Assembly (NCBI GenBank): GCA_021014325.1
Contig: CM037471.1
Span: 21,968,818-22,032,817 of the forward strand
Source: Plazaster borealis
Taxonomy: Eukaryota; Echinodermata; Asteroidea; Forcipulatida; Labidiasteridae
DNA: 64,000 nt
Reading direction: 5' to 3'
The notes beneath the pieces were generated by a model. The model made no database searches and was not told the DNA's origin. It saw nothing but the letters and a program-made list of their open reading frames with translations. Position 1 is the first letter of the stretch, and every line of letters begins with the position of its first letter. The translations under genes were made by a program, and so were the position numbers. Positions 13,861 through 25,900 of this stretch are shown here, piece after piece.

Positions 13861-14415
13861 AAAAGAAATCAGATAAAGCATAAAATTTAAAATGATCAAT
13901 CTAAAAACTGTTTAAAAGTTATAACAGTCAAGAAACGTTACGCCGGCAATATATTATTTAGCGAATAACCCTTATAAACACAGCCCTAAACCCCACCCAC
14001 ACAATCCAAAGATCAATCACATGCTCACATTAAAATGCCTCTTAAAAATTTAACAAAACGAAACTGCACCTTGTACACTTGTTGTTACAAAACATGGCAA
14101 CCGCAGAGCGAGAGACCAAAAGTAAAATACAAACACCCTTGCTCTAGGGAAGGTTGTCGAAAAAATAACAAAAACTGCAAATGATGACAGTCTCAAACAC
14201 ACAGCTTTACAAATAAGACTGGATTGTTCTTTCTCAGTGGGGTTTAGATTTGTATAAAGGATCACTAGGGAAGCCAATATAAAGCAAGATGAGGTTTGAA
14301 TGAGGAAGGTTAACCCGCATGGAATCTACTTAATTTGATTTAATTCAGATGATCACGGAACTAGAGGTCAGACTCTGATGAGCTCAGCTGTCATAAAAAA
14401 CCCAGGACCTCGACT
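13861..14415. other. No gene seen
   Basis: No repeat or coding signal recognised. Confidence 0.4.
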
Positions 14416-14705
14416 TTTTAAAGGGTGTGTACAACATTGGTATGAGTGAAGTATAAATGTTCACACATTTGCACACAAGTTACATGGTATAAAGATGGGC
14501 ATGGTGGGAAACATCCCTTGAAATATGTTTGCTTGGATATGCTACAGTTTTTGAGAAATGAGTAAAACGATTAGTTTTGATCTCGCGAGTCCAACACCAG
14601 ATGTTTGAAACCAGTGACAACATATAATTGTGTTTTTCACTATTTTCTTGTGACTCCAATGACCGTTGGGTTACAACCTTTACAGGTTTGATATTACGCT
14701 GGTTC
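14416..14705. mobile_element. MITE-like element, family A', right end lost
   Basis: Begins AAAGGGTGTGTACAACATTG and runs parallel to 16852-17202 (CACATGGTATAAAGATG, CCCTTGAAATA, TTTCAC.G/CAGGTTTG). The matching inverted right end is absent. Confidence 0.8.
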
Positions 14706-15161
14706 CCTGCACCTTGGAGGGTAACACGAGCCGCGGCGGCAATCTTGGAAAAATGAGTAGGGCAGCCATTTTGAAAAAGAAGGGAAAAAAAGCCTCCTCC
14801 TCTTTTGAATTTAACACCCTCTACCTTAGATGAGTACATATCTTATATAAAGGAATCGCAAGTGGTAACCGCACCCTATAACTACTCCATTGTGTTTTCA
14901 TTCAGGAAACCGGTCTTCATGTGATCTTTCTCTAGTTGTCCCAAAATCAAAAAAGATCATGGGGTGATCGAGCATTTGCTTACGCCGCTCCCTCGCTTGT
15001 GGAATAAACTCCCTAAGTCTCAGTGAAGACATGTGAGACTGTTGATAATTTCAAGACCAAACTGAACTCACACCCGATGATACGCCATTTTTAATTACTT
15101 TTCTTCTTGTGAGCGCCTTGAGCACCCCTTTAGTGGACATGTTTTGCGCATTATAAATATC

Positions 15162-15200
<39 letters not shown>

Positions 15201-16373
15201 TATGTTTATGAAAAAGAACATAAACACGGCAAAAGTGAAACTCTCAGATATGTATACATTCCTCTCCCTACAATATATCCGGATTTGGACTAAGGTATGG
15301 GGGGGGGGGTTGGATTGACAATTATGAAAGAACAGGACACTATTCTCAGACTTGATAACAATCACCACACCCTAATCTTTATGGGACCTTTAAGCAAACA
15401 AAATCGACCCACATGCTATTAATTCTGGTATACTCGGAATTCTCTTGTTATTCAGTTTGCCGATTTCTCATTTTAACCATAGTGGGAAATCCCTGGATGG
15501 GAAATAAGCTGGCACACTGTCGTGACCTTTGAATTATGCGAAACTTAAACACATTTGTAAAAAATGTCTACATTTGTAGGTGTCAAAGGTCAGACACAAC
15601 ATTCATGGTGAGGTGAAAATCTTTTTGAGGGTTTTCTTTTTCTGTAGGGACATCTGACATCTTTGTCAAAAGAAGTTTCTGGAATTAGGTATGAGATTTG
15701 TCATTTAGTGGTACACCACATCCCTTGTGTATTTGTGTGTGTGTGTGTGGGGGGGGGGGTCAGTACCTACTTATTATCTGTTTTTTTCTACCTCCGTGGT
15801 TTAAAACACATTAAAGAGAAACAAAACTAGCAATGCAACATTTATGGAGACCTTTTGAATTATGTTATCAGGCCGAGTAAAAAACAAAACGTGTTTAGCG
15901 TAAAAATAAGAAAATGAGAAATAAGCTTTTTATTTCTCATTTTCAAGATGGCCACCATTCTTTTTTACAATTTCAAGTATTTTATTTTCTGATGTATCAG
16001 TTTACATGTTATGGTTTTAAAATCTCATTTAGAATTGGTGAAAATAAAAATAAAATTCATGTGGCCCCCAAAAAGGAAGCGTCAGGGACGCTAAACATGT
16101 ATATATTTTTACTTGGCCTAAAGCATGCTCAGATCCATGAGCAAGAATTAGAAGCAACACGGTCCTGTTGGTTGCAGTTTACATGCCCCATGAGACGATA
16201 CACACTAAACAACATTCTCTAGTCACTCTCCGAGAAGAAGTATCACTCACCATCACTTCTCAATTTTCTTGGCGGAAACTAAGAAACCAGTAGAAAATGT
16301 ATCTTGCGTTCCAAAGTGTACTTTCTGCATGCAGTGCAGTCAGTTGCCTGTTAAAAATTGCCTAATGTTACCA
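14706..16373. other. No gene seen; retroposon-like tail and microsatellites
   Basis: GTGAGCGCCTTGAGCACC, TTTTGCGCATTATAAATATC and (TTA)n at about 15108-15200 form a tail resembling 8930-9005. (GT)n-G10 lies at 15734-15760 and a G10 run at about 15300. Confidence 0.45.
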
Positions 16374-16575
16374 GGGCCCAATTTCATAAAACCTGTAAGC
16401 ACAAAAACTTGCTAAGCACAGAAAAATCCTGCTTAGCAGAAACAGGTTACCAGCCAACATTCCATAAAGTTTATACTGTTGCCACCGGTGCCGCACTCAT
16501 TGTTTTGCTTAGCAAAGAAATTTGCTAAGCAGTAAGCAGCTTTTTCTGCTTAACAGCTTTATGAAATTGGGCCGA
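16374..16575. mobile_element. MITE-like element, family B
   Basis: GGGCCCAATTTCATAAAACC at the left and GCTTTATGAAATTGGGCC at the right are terminal inverted repeats; TTGCTAAGCA blocks lie inside. Confidence 0.88.
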
Positions 16576-16609
16576 GACCCTGAGAATCAGTTGCTAAGCA
16601 AGCAAAGAA

Positions 16610-16850
16610 AGACAAGAAAGATACATTTGGTGCTCAATATTGGGGCATGGTGTACCCCCTTATTTTGTCTTCTTTGTGTGCTTGAAATCTCAGGAATTCT
16701 TCAGAGGATTTTAGGGGGGCGGGGTACTTCTGGAGTGCGTTTTCGCCGTCGTAACCAATAACTGTTTCGGTTAATCACTGGTCAGTGACCGAAACAGTTA
16801 TTGGTTACAGCCGCGAAAACGCACCCACGTACAAGAGGAAGATAGTGTGT
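16610..16850. repeat. Repeat J, interrupted by a hairpin element
   Basis: ACATTTGGTGCTCAATATTG, GGCATGGTGTACCCCC and GGGGTACTTCTG match 43680-43810. The match breaks at 16732 and resumes at GTACAAGAGG (16829), exactly around the hairpin. Confidence 0.75.
16733..16828. mobile_element. 96-bp hairpin element inserted in repeat J
   Basis: Arms of about 37 bases (GTGCGTTTTCGCCGTCGTAA..., CAATAACTGTTTCGGT and the inverse) enclose a spacer of about 16 bases. The related site at 43793 reads ACTTCTGTACAAGAGG without it, so the hairpin behaves as an insertion. Confidence 0.85.
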
Positions 16851-16851
16851 T

Positions 16852-17202
16852 CAAGGGTGTGTACAACATTGGTAAGAATGAAAATATAAATGCTCACAGA
16901 TTTGCACATAACTCACATGGTATAAAGATGGTCATGGTAGAAAACTTCCCTTGAAATAGTTTTGCTTGAAATGCCATAGTTTTTACGGAATGAGTAAAAT
17001 AATAGTATTTATCCTGCAGGATAAATTCCGATGTTTGAAAAAAAGTTAAAACACATAAGGTTTTTTTTCACTGTTTTCTCATGACTCCGAAGACCGATTT
17101 AGCTTAAACTTTCACAGGTTTGTTATTTCATGTATATGTTGGGTCACATTGAGTTTGGATACAGGTCTTTGGCAATTACCAATGTTGTACACACCCTTTA
17201 AA
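16852..17202. mobile_element. MITE-like element, family A', complete
   Basis: AAGGGTGTGTACAACATTGG at 16853 and CCAATGTTGTACACACCCTT at the right are exact inverted repeats. The interior is noncoding, about 350 bases. A truncated copy is at 14416. Confidence 0.92.
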
Positions 17203-17731
17203 GTATTGGAACAATGGGGGGGTACCCTCTGCCCCAATGGGCATAGGAAGGTGTAATAAAAATACAGTCTTAGAGACCCAGTCGGAAGAAAAGACCTTTA
17301 AAAGTACGACGGCAGGAAGGTCTGATAACGAACGTACTCTAGGCCACTCCTACACAACCAACAGAGCTTTTTCTCAGCACGGAATCAGGAACAGTATGTG
17401 GTAATTGCGGACAATTATCACAACCAGATAAAACCGACATAAAACATTAATGCTTGTAATCTATTAAACATCGAAATGTGCAGACGTCGGATTTGCACTA
17501 TCTGGGTCGGTCACATTTTCGGCGGTAGTGAACCTGGGGTTTTCCCGGAATGTTCCCAAGATGCCGTTTCCTAAAGCAATAGCTTGTTATGATTGACTTT
17601 TAGAAGAAGAAAAATACACAAGGTTTAATCTTTTATGTTTTAAGTTGATGCTGTTATAGATTTTCCTGAAAAAAAGGGTTTCTGTTTGATATGATCTAGA
17701 CTTATTTCTGATGCCTTAATGGGCAGTTTGT

Positions 17732-18131
17732 GGTGTGTCTTGGCCGAGCGGTCTAGTTCACTGGACTCAAGCTCTGGTGTTGTCAGCAGCAGAGTGTGGG
17801 TTCAAATCCTGGTCATGACACTTTGTGCCCTAGAGCAAGGCACTTAACCATAATTACTTGGTAACAAGTTGGGAAGGTATTGCATTCTGCTCTACCAGCC
17901 AGGCTCCTAGTAGATGATACCCATGCCTACATCCGTACGGACTGTGAAGGTGAAGGGGGGTAACCCTGTTTCAGCCCCAGGAGTAGGTGGCAACATGCCC
18001 CTGGTGACAGTTGATTTGGGTCGACAGCCCAAATCAGTTAAGTGTAGCCCTCACCTTGAAGTGGCCATCCGGCCTTGTGATGTTACGCAATATCTCATTT
18101 TTCAAAAAAAAGAAAAAAAGAAAAAAAAAGT
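17732..18131 (+). mobile_element. tRNA-Leu-derived SINE with a second body type
   Basis: The head GTGTCTTGGCCGAGCGGT, anticodon loop CTCAAGC (CAA) and box B GGTTCAAATCC fold as a tRNA-Leu, and the following TGACACTTTGTGCCCTAGAG, CAAGGCACTTAACCAT is shared with the 50632 family. After that the body is different (CTCCTAGTAGATGATACCCA, GGTGACAGTTGATTTGGG) and ends in an A-rich tail. Confidence 0.85.
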
Positions 18132-18336
18132 TAAGATGCTTTCACACCAGATGAATTTCTGGGAAATTCCCTGGGAAAATCCCAGGTAATTTTGTTTACC
18201 CTTTTCACACTTGAATTACTAACCCTGGCAAACATTTCCCTGGGAAGCAGCTTCCCCTGGGAGTGTGGTTAAGTAAGATAACTCGGAGGGGGGTAAAAGC
18301 TTAACACCAGGAAATGAACATGGGGTGGCGGTTGGG

Positions 18337-18663
18337 TTAAAGGCACTGAACATGAGTCAAAGACCAGTATCTCACTCGGTGAATCCCAACATATGCATAA
18401 AATAACAAGCCTTTGAAAATTTGGGCTCGATGAAAGAAAAAACACCCTTGTTGTACAAATTTGTGTGCTTTCAGATAAGAATAAAAACTTCTTGCAAGAA
18501 GTTTTTATTATTTTGGTGAGAAATTACCTCTTTCTCAAAAACTAGGTTACTTTAAAGGAAGTCGTTTTATACTATCAACAGCTCTCCGTTGCTTGTTACC
18601 AAGTAAGTTTTTATGCTAATATTTGTTTTGAGTCATTACCAAACGTGTACGATACCTTTAAAA
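18337..18663. mobile_element. MITE-like element, family A
   Basis: Left TTAAAGGCACTGAACATG and right ACGTGTACGATACCTTTAAA are diverged inverted ends. The interior has the AAACTTCTTGCAAGAAGTTT hairpin and matches 50061 and 51933 in inverse order. Confidence 0.85.
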
Positions 18664-18754
18664 CTCCCCGGGATTTTTAAGCTCTGTAATGTAAAAAGGA
18701 CTTTAATTTGAAAAAGAAATATTACCCCCCTCTGCCTTGTCACTGTTCCCTAGA

Positions 18755-18957
18755 AACTTACGCAGTCAGGTTTGCTCAGTGGTTTCTTTACCTGCCTTTC
18801 ACCTCTGTGGACCCTGGTTCGACTCCTGGCATGGAGCCTTACATGTGGATTGGTTTTCAGTCCCTACCTGACTGTGAGGGTTTTCCCTATTTGATGTTTT
18901 CCTCCAACGTCTAAAACTGAAATTTCTTCATGGTCTTCTTTAACAAAAATAAATAAA
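18755..18957 (+). mobile_element. SINE family D with tRNA-like head
   Basis: TTTGCTCAGTGGTTTCTTTA (box A-like) and GGTTCGACTCC (box B) precede GTGGATTGGTTTTCAGTCCC, GTGAGGGTTTTCC and an AAATAAATAAAAAT tail. Confidence 0.8.
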
Positions 18958-19998
18958 AATGGTGTGATGTTTCCATTAGGATGTTTTGCTGACTATATCA
19001 TTCAGATTCAGATTTTAGAACTATGCAACTACTGATTTAACAATAAAAAAAGACAAAATGTCATTTGAAGATTTGAGGATTGGAATGTACATATTTCAGA
19101 GGTATAGAATTCCTTTACCTAACGAAATAGAGCGTTAAAATAAATGTGCTTATCTGTAAACCAATTATGAAAGCATACCTTAAGTAAATGTCTAGAAAAC
19201 TAGAGGATTACGGACAAATATGTGGGTGGGGGAAGGAACAGGGTTGGTATAGAGAGGGCAAACAAAATTGCAACTTATCTTAAAACACACCAGAATGTCC
19301 TTGATTTCACATAGCTTTCAAAATACTTTCTCACCAACTATTTTTTTCTTCCCAGGAATTCCGGTATCTTTTTGGAAGAATTCCAACTGCCCTGCCTTTT
19401 TGACTACCTTGCCCCACCACCTTGGAATGAAATTCTTTTGGTCAGAACAGAAATTACGATAAGTACCTAATGAAGTGTTCCCATATCCAAACTTGAACAT
19501 CTCTCAAGAGTGATAAAGTGGTTCGGTCATAAAAGGGGCTCTTTGTAGGAGTGCAGTGGCAAAAAGCTCTTGAAAATGTGGATGTTTTTATGTGGTGGTC
19601 CCGCACCACGGCCTAGATTGGCTTGAGGGTCATGTGGGTTCACCAGGGTCGCACCTCATCAATGTAAACAAACATGGAGGGGGAACCTTCAGGTGTTCCA
19701 ATCTGAGGTCAAACATCAGCACATCATCTCTACAACCTTTTATACATCTTGCTGACAGAATTGGACTGACCTTTTTATACAAACTGGACCCACACACATG
19801 GATTCATCCAAGGGGAAGAAACACAAAAATATGGAAATATTGAAGGTCTCAATTTCAACTTCAAAAAAGGTTCAATTCATGTTTATAGCAAACAAAAGAA
19901 GAATCATTCGACAAAATGTTTAAAGTTTAGCTGCTTTTTAAAGCAACACAAAAACAGAATCTGTAAAGTAAACAAGTAAGCAGTAATTTTGTATCACA
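18958..19998. other. No gene seen
   Basis: No repeat or coding signal recognised. Confidence 0.4.
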
Positions 19999-20120
19999 GA
20001 CCCAACTTCAAGGCTCTGCTTACCGTGGAATTCTGCGTTTACGGCCCATAGAATTAATGCGCTTTACAGGGCAAGGTAAGCGCAGGATTATGCGGTAAGC
20101 AGAGCCGTGAAACTGGACCC
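19999..20120. mobile_element. Short family B-like MITE
   Basis: GACCCAACTTCAAGGCTCTG at the left and CAGAGCCGTGAAACTGGACC at the right are inverted; CTTACCG and CGGTAAG blocks lie inside. Similar in type to 46355. Confidence 0.8.
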
Positions 20121-21164
20121 CGGCTTAGCTTACTCTGGTAATACACAATCTTCTCTTTAATCTTGATCTGATGGTCATTTTGATTCTTTTCTTGTTACAA
20201 AAGATTCTGGTCCAGTAAAAAATTTCTCTTGAATTCGAGCCCTGTACTGCTATAGTGTGAATTCACAGAATGTTAACACTGGCACAGCACCATTACTTTA
20301 TGACTTTACAAAAAAACAAAAAACAAAACGGCCACCCAGTGGACTTGTTTGGGCTTTTTTTCCCTCCCTCTTCTCTTTTATCAGCTCAAGAAATTGAAGA
20401 GCATTCCAGAAACAAAGGGTTGTAAGTTGAACACCTTCGTTTTACTTTCTGATTTGGGATTGGAATGGGGAAGAACATGGTTGGTTGAATGCACGGTTAA
20501 AGCTTGGTACGACACAAAACAAAGAGCCTGCATGCCAAAGCTTTCCCCCCTTTTTATTCTCACAACACACAGAGGTAAAGAATAGGTCTCAACCTAGATC
20601 CCGGATACACTTTCAGATCAAATGGCATCAGAAATACTTTCAATTATGGCCGGTGGATTTACTGCTGGGCACACTTCGGTTGACTTCCACCAAGAAATGT
20701 GTACGACTTCTTTGTTAGTCTAGTTTATTTCGTGGCCTTAGCGCAGATGTCTGAAACAATAAGGAAGGACAATGGAAGTTAAAGGATTGGTAGAGCTTAA
20801 GAAAAAATTGTCGCAGACAGTGGTCATGTTTTGTGTGATCAAACCATATAGATGAAATAACAAACCTGTGAAAACTTGGGCTTAATCCGTTGTGTGAGTC
20901 AGGAGAAAATAGTGGAAAAACCATGCACAATTTTCAGCATGTAAACACACTGTCCTTAACTTTGGTTGTAACAACCGAAATCAGCTGTTGCTTTTTTTTG
21001 TAGGTTATGAGATACAGTTTTCTTGAATATATGACTTTATTTCAGAGGGAAATATTTCACAGAAACAAATGGTTCTAGTATGAACTCCATAATCAGTAAG
21101 CTTTCAGACAAAAAATTAAACAATGATGTTTTTTATCCTTACTAATCCTATATAATAACCTGTA
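20121..21164. other. No gene seen; family C right-end fragment at 20200-20247
   Basis: TTCTGGTCCAGTAAAAAATT and GAATTCGAGCCCTG match the right end of 42011-42436. Otherwise no recognised content. Confidence 0.45.
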
Positions 21165-21275
21165 AGGCTGCATCTGAATGAAACCACCAATCGGCTACGG
21201 CTAGCCGGCGATGGCCATTGGCTTCAGTGATCTAGCCACAGCCATAGCCACAGCCGAGGCCATTAATTCAAACAC
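21165..21275. repeat. GCTACGGC-type dispersed repeat
   Basis: CGGCTACGGCTAGCCGGCGA and GCCACAGCCATAGCCACAGC alternate strands of one motif. Similar tracts are at 1-130, 12100 and 22690-22805. Confidence 0.5.
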
Positions 21276-21436
21276 CGCTGAAGTTTAAGAATGACCATAA
21301 AGGATAAGGATAATGGAAGTTTATTTAGAAAAGTCGATTGGAGTTGAGAATGTGACAAATGAAACACACAAAGAGAATAAAGTAAGAGAAGATGTACTCA
21401 ACAGCAGAACTGAACAAAGGAAACACCACACCTACG

Positions 21437-22050
21437 GTTACACACCTATGTTCCGACACCCCTATGTTCTGACACCCCTAGTGTATTTTCATATTCCTAA
21501 ACCTAACCCTAACCCTAAACCTAAACCCTAGCATGTCAATCACGAGGGGTTTTTCAGAACATAGGGTTGTCGGAACATAGGGTTGTCGGAACGGTTACAG
21601 CTCGATAGTCCGAAGGTTCGATGGTTTGAAGGATCGTTAGCCCTAAGGTTTGTTTTTCCGAAGGTTCGTTAGTCCGAAGGTTCAATAGTCCGAAGGTTCG
21701 ATAGTCCGAAGGTTCGATAGTCCGAATTGACAATAAGGTTCGATAATCCGAATTGACAAATAAGGTTCGATCGTCGATTCGGACTATCGGACCTTATCAT
21801 CGATTCGGACCACCGAACCTTCGGACCAGTGAACCTTCGGATCAATGAACCTTCGGACTAATGAACCTTCGGACTATCGCATCAAATGTTCGGATTAAGG
21901 AACCCTATTTTATTTTCGGACTAATGAACCCCCTGTTATGGGAAATTTGTGCATCGGACTATCGAACCTTCGGACTATTGAAACTTCGGACTAACAGACC
22001 TTCGGACTATCGGGCGGACACCGTCGGAACATAGGGGTGTTATATTATAG
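21437..22050. mobile_element. Telomere-core palindromic element, interrupted copy
   Basis: GGTTACACACCTATGTTCCG begins it, followed by CTAGTGTATTTTC, degenerate CCCTAA repeats (21497-21530), CAATCACGAGGGGTTTTTC and then AGAACATAGGGTTGTCGG units in inverse orientation. A large inverted array (21592-22020) interrupts it, and CGTCGGAACATAGGGGTGTT resumes at the end. Confidence 0.8.
21592..22020. repeat. Inverted array of a 16-bp GATAGTCCGAAGGTTC unit
   Basis: The left half repeats CGATAGTCCGAAGGTT (16 bases) and the right half repeats its inverse GAACCTTCGGACTATC. The axis is near 21775 at TCGATCGTCGATTCGG. Units are diverged, so single-strand pairing would be partial. Confidence 0.88.
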
Positions 22051-22267
22051 ATCAGTCACCCACACTGACACCGCTCAAGTTCTTTTCAGAACCACCACAA
22101 CTCATCGAGAGGTATTTCGTGTACACGGTGTTAACGAAAACCTTACAAGACATCAAGTTCTTCATGATGTGCCTCCTGTAACTTCCCTGCTGGTTTTTTT
22201 TTTTTTTTTATCAGGTTTTATTTTCCTTCACCTGAATACACAATGGTGTAAAATATAACAAATAGAC

Positions 22268-22408
22268 TCAGGCCTGAACTTCCATCTTTGAAATGGCTAA
22301 GCCATTTTCATTCTGCAAAGGGCACTTCCATAGGAAAATCTTAAAGCCTACTGGAAACTTTTGAAGGGGCACCTAGGCCAAGACCAGACACAACAGAGGC
22401 CTGGCTGT
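22268..22408. mobile_element. CAGGCCTGGAATT MITE, diverged copy
   Basis: CAGGCCTGAACTTCCATCTT at the left, CAGAGGCCTGG at the right. CATTTTCATTCTGCAAAGGG, AACTTTTGAAGGGGCACC and GGCCAAGACCAGACACAACA are shared with 59795. Here the 22-base block is present only once. Confidence 0.85.
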
Positions 22409-22821
22409 ATATTTAATCCTTTGTGCTTACAATAAAAACAAAAAGCAAAGCTATCTGACTGTGTTAATCAGGAGACAAATATGATAAACATATCTATGTA
22501 CTTTAACAAAACCAGCAGGAATAAAAATTGTGAAGAGTTGGTACATGCAGGTCAACAGAGGGCAGCAAACATACATTCTGGTCCAGCTGCAGAGAAAATG
22601 CATGAATAAATCCAACAGGTGGTAAAAAGGATGAGTAACAATTTCCTAACAAAGGACCAGAGAGTTTTGGCCCTGGTACTGGAACAACCTAATTTGGTTA
22701 CAGCTGTTGCTAGATCAGTATGCCTGCATATTGCTTTGACAATAACATTGCAGCCAATCCGAAGCCGTAGCCATTTCTCATAGCCATAGCCACATAGGAT
22801 CAATACAGACAAGGGCTACAG

Positions 22822-22935
22822 ACAGTTACACCCCCATGTTTCGACACACCTATGTTCCGACAACCTTAGTGTATTTTCCTAATCCTACGCCTAACCCAAA
22901 CCCCTAACTCTAGCGAATAAATCACAGGTTTCTTT
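22822..22935. mobile_element. Telomere-core element, left part, source of the large array
   Basis: AGTTACACCCCCATGTTTCG, ACCTATGTTCCGACAACC, TTAGTGTATTTTCCTAATCC, degenerate CCCTAA repeats and AATAAATCACAGGTTTCTTT match 33939-34010. The right end passes without a break into the 16-bp array. Confidence 0.82.
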
Positions 22936-25900
22936 TGGAACATAGGGTTGTCAGAACATAGGGTTGTCGGAACATAGGGTTGTCAGAACATAGGGGTGTC
23001 GGAACATAGGGTTGTCAGAACATAGGGTTGTCAGAACATAGGGGTGTCGGAACATAGGGGTGTCGGAACATAGGGTGTTCAGAACATAGGTGTGTCACAA
23101 CTTAGGGTTGTCGGAACATCGGGTTGTCAGAACATAGGTGTGTCGGAACATAGGGGTGTCAGAACATAGGGTTGTCAGAACATGGGGGTGTTTGAACATA
23201 GGGTTGTCAGAACATAGGGGTGTCGGAACATAGGGTGTTCAGAACATAGGTGTGTCACAACTTAGGGTTGTCGGAACATCGGGTTGTCAGAACATAGGTG
23301 TGTCGGAACATAGGGTTGTCAGAACATAGGGTTGTCAGAACATAGGGGTGTCGGAACATAGGGGTGTTGGAACATAGGGGTGTCGGAACTGATAGGGTTG
23401 TCAGAACATAGGGGTGTCGGAACATAGGGGTGTTGGAACATAGGGGTGTCGGAACTGATAGGGTTGTCAGAACATAGGGGTGTCAGAACATAGGGTTGTC
23501 AGAACATAGGGGTGTCGGAACATAGGGGTGTCGGAACATAGGGATGTCAGAACATAGGGTTGTCAGAACATAGGGGTGTCGGAACATAGGGGTGTTGGAA
23601 CATAGGGGTGTCGGAACATAGGGGTGTCGGAACATAGGGTTGTCAGAACATAGGGGTGTCGGAACATAGGGCTGTCGGAACATAGGGTTGTCAGAACATA
23701 GGTGTGTCGGAACATAGGGATGTCAGAACATAGGGTTGTCAGAACATAGGGGTGTCGGAACATAGGGGTGTCGGAACATAGGGCTGTCGGAACATAGGGT
23801 TGTCAGAACATAGGTGTGTCGGAACATAGGGATGTCAGAACATAGGGTTGTCAGAACATAGGGGTGTCGGAACATAGGGGTGTTGGAACATAGGGGTGTC
23901 AGAACATAGGGGTGTCGGAACATAGGGGTGTCGGAACATAGGGATGTCAGAACATAGGGTTGTCGGAACATAGGGGTGTTGGAACATAGGGCTGTCGGAA
24001 CATAGGGGTGTCGGAACATAGGGGTGTTGGAACATAGGGGTGTCAGAACATAGGGGTGTCGGAACATAGGGGTGTTGGAACATAGGGATGTCAGAACATA
24101 GGGTTGTCAGAACATAGGGGTGTCGGAACATAGGGGTGTCGGAACATAGGGCTGTCGGAACATAGGGTTGTCAGAACATAGGTGTGTCGGAACATAGGGA
24201 TGTCAGAACATAGGGTTGTCAGAACATAGGGGTGTCGGAACATAGGGGTGTCGGAACATAGGGCTGTCGGAACATAGGGTTGTCAGAACATAGGTGTGTC
24301 GGAACATAGGGGTGTCGGAACATAGGGCTGTCGGAACATAGGGTTGTCAGAACATAGGTGTGTCGGAACATAGGGATGTCAGAACATAGGGTTGTCAGAA
24401 CATAGGGGTGTCGGAACATAGGGCTGTCGGAACATAGGGTTGTCAGAACATAGGGCTGTCAGAACATAGGGTTGTCAGAACATAGGGGTGTCGGAACATA
24501 GGGGTGTTGGAACATAGGGTTGTCAGAACATAGGGGTGTCTGAACATAGGGGTGTCGGAACATAGGGCTGTCGGAACATAGGGTTGTCAGAACATAGGTG
24601 TGTCGGAACATAGGGGTGTTGGAACATAGGGGTGTCGGAACATAGGGGTGTCGGAACATAGGGGTGTTGGAACATAGGGTTGTCAGAACATAGGGGTGTC
24701 GGAACATAGGGGTGTTGGAACATAGGGGTGTCGGAACTGATAGGGTTGTCAGAACATAGGGGTGTCGGAACATAGGGGTGTTGGAACATAGGGGTGTCGG
24801 AACTGATAGGGTTGTCAGAACATAGGGGTGTCAGAACATAGGGTTGTCAGAACATAGGGGTGTTGGAACATAGGGGTGTCGGAACATAGGGATGTCAGAA
24901 CATAGGGTTGTCAGAACAAAGGGGTGTCGGAACATAGGGGTGTTGGAACATAGGGGTGTCGGAACATAGGGATGTCAGAACATAGGGGTGTCGGAACATA
25001 GGGGTGTCGGAACATAGGGCTGTCGGAACATAGGGTTGTCAGAACATAGGGGTGTCGGAACATAGGGGTGTCGGAACATAGGGCTGTCGGAACATAGGGT
25101 TGTCAGAACATAGGTGTGTCGGAACATAGGGATGTCAGAACATAGGGTTGTCAGAACATAGGGGTGTCGGAACATAGGGGTGTTGGAACATAGGGGTGTC
25201 AGAACATAGGGGTGTCGGAACATAGGGGTGTTGGAACATAGGGGTGTCAGAACATAGGGGTGTCGGAACATAGGGGTGTTGGAACATAGGGTTGTCAGAA
25301 CATAGGGGTGTCGGAACATAGGTGTGTCGGAACATAGGGATGTCAGAACATAGGGTTGTCAGAACATAGGGGTGTCGGAACATAGGGGTGTTGGAACATA
25401 GGGGTGTCAGAACATAGGGGTGTCGGAACATAGGGGTGTTGGAACATAGGGGTGTCAGAACATAGGGGTGTCGGAACATAGGGGTGTTGGAACATAGGGT
25501 TGTCAGAACATAGGGGTGTCGGAACATAGGGGTGTCGGAACATAGGGATGTCAGAACATAGGGTTGTCAGAACATAGGGGTGTCGGAACATAGGGGTGTT
25601 GGAACATAGGGGTGTCGGAACATAGGGGTGTCGGAACATAGGGATGTCAGAACATAGGGTTGTCAGAACATAGGGGTGTCGGAACATAGGGGTGTTGGAA
25701 CATAGGGGTGTCGGAACATAGGGGTGTCGGAACATAGGGCTGTCGGAACATAGGGTTGTCAGAACATAGGTGTGTCGGAACATAGGGATGTCAGAACATA
25801 GGGGTGTCTGAACATAGGGGTGTCGGAACATAGGGCTGTCGGAACATAGGGTTGTCAGAACATAGGTGTGTCGGAACATAGGGGTGTTGGAACATAGGGG

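Noticed and set aside
17735..17820. Genuine tRNA-Leu(CAA) gene
   Set aside because: Folds well, but continues into a SINE body shared with other copies and ends in an A-rich tail.
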